From an uncultured Eubacteriales bacterium (GTDB taxonomy: Bacteria > Bacillota > Clostridia > Oscillospirales > CAG-272), in assembly GCA_934401725.1 (NCBI GenBank), contig CAKRSS010000005.1, positions 1-64,000 of the forward strand: a DNA stretch of 64,000 nucleotides, written 5' to 3'. A model generated the notes under the pieces. That model was not told the DNA's origin and made no database searches. It was given only the letters and a program-made list of their open reading frames with translations. The translations under genes were made by a program, and so were the position numbers. Shown here piece by piece: positions 61,801 to 64,000 of this stretch (positions within the stretch are counted from its first letter, which is position 1; every line of letters begins with the position of its first letter).

Positions 61801-62769
61801 TGCCACGCAAAGCACGGTATCTGCGCTCACTGCTACGGTGCCGACCTCGCGTCGGGTAAGCCGGTCAGCGTCGGTGAGGCGGTCGGCATTATCGCGGCTC
61901 AGTCGATAGGCGAGCCCGGTACGCAGCTGACCATGAGAACCTTCCACTCCGGCGGTGTTGCAGGCTCCGATATTACACAGGGTCTTCCCCGTGTCGAGGA
62001 GCTGTTCGAGGCAAGACAGCCCAAGAAGGCCGCTATCATGGCCGAGGTTGCAGGCCGCGCTACCGTCAACATCGGCGAGAATGCAAACGTTCACGTCGTT
62101 GACATTATCCCCGATCCCGGTCAGACCATGCCCGACGGCAGAGCCGCTGAGCTTATTCAGTACCAGATTCCCTACGGAACCCGACTCGCAGTCAACGACG
62201 GCGATCACGTCGAGCGCGGTCAGGCCATCACCGAGGGCAACAAAGCGCCTGCCGACATCATGCGCATACTCGGACTCGACGCCGTTTACGAGTACCTCAT
62301 CAAGGAGATTCAGCGCGTTTACCGTTCGCAGTCGGTTAGCGTGAACGATAAGCACATCGAGATAATCGCCCGCCAGATGACGAGAAAGATACGCATCGAG
62401 GACAACGGTGACACCGACATGCTCGTCGGCTCGCTGGTTGATGCCAACGAGTTCGAGGAGAAGAACGACGCTGTGGCCGATGCCGCGCGCGAGCTCGGCA
62501 GCGAGCCCAACCTCGCAACCGGCGAGACCGTTCTGCTCGGTATTACCAAGGCGTCGCTGCAGACCGAATCTTTCCTGTCCGCCGCTTCCTTCCAGGAGAC
62601 CACCAAGGTGCTCACCGAGGCCGCTATCAAGGGCAAGGTCGACCACCTGCTCGGACTTAAGGAGAACGTCATTATCGGTAAGCTCATTCCTGCCGGTACC
62701 GGCATGGCATGCTACCACGGCGTCGACGTCGAAAAGGTCGACTCCTCAAACGATAATAAGGCCGTCTGA
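58810..62769 (+). CDS. rpoC: RNA polymerase subunit beta-prime
   Basis: A 1319-residue subunit of the core enzyme. The first zinc site is CMCGKY..CEKC near residue 60; the catalytic NADFDGDQM near 485 holds the Mg-binding aspartates; the second zinc site is [13 protein letters not shown] near 1005. The GTG at 58810 is preferred: AGGAG lies nine bases before it and the resulting [16 protein letters not shown] fits the family. An ATG at 58789, overlapping the rpoB stop (TGATG), lacks a ribosome-binding site but cannot be excluded. Ended by the hairpin at 62811. Confidence 0.97.
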   Translation: MEHNEFDSIKIGLASPQMIRAWSYGEVTKPETINYRTLKAEIGGLFCERIFGPTKDGACMCGKYKNSHSKEVHKCEKCGVDVTTKKVRRERMGHIELASPVSHIWYFKAIPSRMALVLDMSPKQLEQVLYFAENVVLDPGITPIPKGTVLSERQYNEYREMYGDSFRVGMGAEAVKELLEAVGLDEAEFARRRDLEARGEEELTDEEKAELENLCRVGVARVADELKSELTTASGQKKTRIIKRLEVIESFRKSGNHLDWMILDVVPVIPPDIRPMVQLDGGRFASSDLNELYRRVISRNNRLKKLMEIHTPEIVIRNEKRMLQEAVDALIDNGRRGKPVTGPSNRPLKSLSEMLRGKQGRFRQNLLGKRVDYSGRSVIVVGPSLKIYQCGLPKEMALELFKPFVVKRLVELQKATNVKDAQKKIDRSHDPANACVWDALENVIKEHPVLLNRAPTLHRLSIQAFEPVLVEGRAIKLHPLVCTAFNADFDGDQMPVHVPLSVEAQAEARFLMLSANNLLKPVDGRAVAVPSQDMILGSYYLTMDKGGEPGEGRVFRDYDEAVMAYENHRLGLHAPVFIRTTESTEAPLCTVSDFGIIRTDKGAEVTFKVPVARIITPANRVCGYTYVRVLRGGEEVYRDNTVSLLEGEEAKAGSECTLLIHGFSAVAEGDVLEICYKHTGIIKATLGRMIFNHPLPQDLGFVDRSDYTRINDLEIAFVMKKKELGQIIDRCIKRHGAAVCANMLDNIKAMGYKYSTKASFSISVYDMTIPKEKAGLLAEAEKKVDTIAKHYMRGRLSEEERYKSVISVWEQTTSDVTAALQDSFDQYNPIKIMSDSGARGSITQMRQLAGMRGPMFAANGKTMEIPIKSNFREGMKIFEYFMGARSSRKSLSDTALRTADSGYLTRRLVDVSQEVIVREEKCDTTKGAWVTAVVDDKDKNVLEPLADRIVGRYTMGDVVDPSTGEVLVPDDTMITDEMASRIVKAGIDRVYIRTVIQCHAKHGICAHCYGADLASGKPVSVGEAVGIIAAQSIGEPGTQLTMRTFHSGGVAGSDITQGLPRVEELFEARQPKKAAIMAEVAGRATVNIGENANVHVVDIIPDPGQTMPDGRAAELIQYQIPYGTRLAVNDGDHVERGQAITEGNKAPADIMRILGLDAVYEYLIKEIQRVYRSQSVSVNDKHIEIIARQMTRKIRIEDNGDTDMLVGSLVDANEFEEKNDAVADAARELGSEPNLATGETVLLGITKASLQTESFLSAASFQETTKVLTEAAIKGKVDHLLGLKENVIIGKLIPAGTGMACYHGVDVEKVDSSNDNKAV

Positions 62770-62810
62770 CACAGTGATTTCCCGCTGTGAATCACGGCAA
62801 ATACGCTGTT

Positions 62811-62842
62811 GGGTTGCCGCGCTCATGCGAGCGCGGCAACCC
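62811..62842 (+). terminator. Terminator after rpoC
   Basis: A 13-bp stem GGGTTGCCGCGCT/AGCGCGGCAACCC with a short loop; 7 bases later comes GCTTTTTAGG. It separates rpoBC from the ribosomal genes. Confidence 0.85.
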
Positions 62843-62957
62843 CTGCGGCTTTTTAGGGCAATATGCCGAATACGTTTGAAATTTATGACAAATAATATAT
62901 TGCACTGCACTGCGTTTTGTGCAAAAGGTAGAAAATATACTGGTGAAACAATGTTTC

Positions 62958-62987
62958 TTGACAAAACGACGGTTGCAATGCTATAAT
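62958..62987 (+). promoter_or_regulatory. Promoter of rpsL-rpsG
   Basis: TTGACA (62958-62963) and TATAAT (62982-62987), 18 bases apart. The leader of about 105 bases contains GTGTTTGCGTAC and GTACGCGCTGAAACAT, which may pair partly. The rest of 62843-62957 shows nothing else. Confidence 0.8.
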
Positions 62988-63098
62988 ATTATACGCGTGT
63001 TTGCGTACTTGGGATAAGTATGCCCGCGCGAGCCTGTACATCGAGGCATTATGTACGCGCTGAAACATTGAATTTTCGAAGAAGGAGGAAAAACAAGG

Positions 63099-63512
63099 AT
63101 GCCAACCTTTAACCAGTTAGTCAGACAGGGCCGCACCGACAAGACCTACAAGTCCAAAGCACCTGTGCTTCAAAAGGGCTTCAACACGCTTGAGAATGCT
63201 GCCACCGATCTGCCGTCTCCCCAGAAGAGAGGCGTTTGCACAAAGGTTTCCACCACCAGCCCCAAGAAGCCTAACTCCGCGCTCCGCAAGATCGCCAGAG
63301 TAAGACTTACCAACGGTCTGGAGGCTACGACCTACATTCCCGGTATCGGACATAACCTTCAGGAGCACTCCGTCGTTCTCATCAGAGGCGGCAGAGTAAG
63401 AGACCTGCCTGGTGTTCGTTACCACATCATCCGCGGCACTCTGGATGCTCAGGGCGTTGCAAACCGTAAGCAGAGCCGTTCCAAGTACGGCGCAAAGACT
63501 CCCAAGAAATAA
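63099..63512 (+). CDS. rpsL: 30S ribosomal protein S12
   Basis: A 137-residue protein at the decoding centre. GGAGGAAAA precedes the ATG. It keeps PQKRGVC and [12 protein letters not shown]56 corresponds to E. coli K42. The loop that reads GGRVKDLPG in E. coli and Bacillus reads GGRVRDLPG here, so residue 101 (codon 63399-63401) is Arg where Lys (K87 in E. coli mature numbering) is usual. Starts the str-type cluster; separated from rpsG by 157 bases. Confidence 0.98.
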   Translation: MPTFNQLVRQGRTDKTYKSKAPVLQKGFNTLENAATDLPSPQKRGVCTKVSTTSPKKPNSALRKIARVRLTNGLEATTYIPGIGHNLQEHSVVLIRGGRVRDLPGVRYHIIRGTLDAQGVANRKQSRSKYGAKTPKK

Positions 63513-63669
63513 GAGGGAGCAACACAACAAGGTTAAACAATAAAGCAGACAAGCTAGTCCGTATGAGAAGATTCAATGTTTATGACATAGATTCCTCTGT
63601 GCGGCGCAAACAGAAGTATGCTTTTGAGTACCTGTGATTTCATAATTTTAATGAAGGAGGGAAGTTACC

Positions 63670-64000
63670 GTGCCGAGAAGAGGAAAAATTTCCAAGAGAG
63701 ACGTTCTGCCGGATCCGTTGTACAACTCCAAGCTTGTAACAAAGCTGGTCAACAACGTAATGCTTGACGGTAAGAAGGGCGTCGCTCAGACAATAGTTTA
63801 TGACGCATTTGCCACAGTGGCTGCTAAAACAGAGCAAGACCCGCTGAAGGTGTTTGAGGAGGCTCTCGAGAACATTATGCCTGTTCTTGAGGTCAAGGCC
63901 CGCCGTGTAGGCGGTTCCACCTACCAGGTCCCGATGGAAGTCAGACCTGAAAGACGTCAGACACTCGGCCTTCGTTGGCTCATCAGCTTCGCAAGAAAGC
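63670..64000 (+). CDS. rpsG: 30S ribosomal protein S7, 3' end cut by window
   Basis: About 110 codons are visible out of roughly 156. It starts with GTG at 63670, with GAAGGAGGG about seven bases upstream, and reads [20 protein letters not shown] then [16 protein letters not shown] and [19 protein letters not shown], all S7 hallmarks. S7 nucleates assembly of the 30S head. The 157-base gap from rpsL is longer than in many Bacillota and contains no evident gene; in E. coli the S12-S7 gap holds the S7 autoregulation site. Confidence 0.97.
   Translation, partial: MPRRGKISKRDVLPDPLYNSKLVTKLVNNVMLDGKKGVAQTIVYDAFATVAAKTEQDPLKVFEEALENIMPVLEVKARRVGGSTYQVPMEVRPERRQTLGLRWLISFARK

Overview
The window looks like a chromosomal stretch of a GC-rich, endospore-forming member of the class Clostridia (Bacillota), probably in or near the Oscillospirales/Ruminococcaceae group. 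The clues are stage II sporulation protein R, the AddA/AddB recombination nuclease, SLH and class B sortase surface proteins, dnaX-ybaB-recR preceded by a large-type SRP RNA, Shine-Dalgarno motifs before most genes, and TTGACA/TATAAT promoters. The genus cannot be fixed from sequence alone. No tRNA, rRNA, CRISPR array, prophage or transposase gene was found.

Layout. 1-5.1 kb: the 3' end of an M32 carboxypeptidase, a sugar isomerase/epimerase, a Gfo/Idh oxidoreductase, then an ECF-like sigma factor with its likely membrane anti-sigma. 5.2-9.7 kb (minus): an MFS/OPA-type transporter and a large secreted SGNH hydrolase. 10.1-19.7 kb (plus): a DeoR-led catabolic operon with a class II aldolase, a PHP hydrolase, a sorbose-1-phosphate-reductase-like dehydrogenase and a full 2-oxoacid/acyloin dehydrogenase complex (E2, E3 and an alpha/beta-fused E1). 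20-25 kb (minus): two XRE regulators, nrnA, rbfA, tpiA, pgk, rpe. 25.2-28.8 kb: spoIIR, an SLH protein, ilvE. 29.8-37.6 kb: SRP RNA, dnaX-ybaB-recR, a Na/Pi cotransporter, a TetR regulator and three small membrane proteins. 37.7-46.6 kb (minus): a QueG-like Fe-S protein, an unknown membrane protein, addB, addA. 46.8-53.5 kb: an HtrA-like protease, then a two-component system in an operon with sortase B, an RlmA-like methyltransferase and a glycosyltransferase. 53.9-64 kb: a lipoprotein, rpoB, rpoC, rpsL and the start of rpsG.

The intergenic DNA is unusually rich in small non-coding repeats. (i) A ~166-170 bp MITE-like element with inverted ends, apparently using TTAA; one copy can be compared with a related empty site inside this window. 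(ii) A ~147 bp inverted-repeat element with AGAAAAGTTCTTT ends; a second copy carries ~590 bp of extra DNA. (iii) A palindromic leader element before the DeoR gene and rbfA, tandemly duplicated in the latter. (iv) A short motif around ATTGCATATGC. Several of these abut intrinsic terminators.

Most conserved genes are ordinary. The parts most worth follow-up are the DeoR/aldolase/dehydrogenase-complex operon of unknown substrate, the repeat families, the multi-domain SGNH surface protein, and several regulatory DNA structures. Functional statements come from reading motifs; no database search was run.
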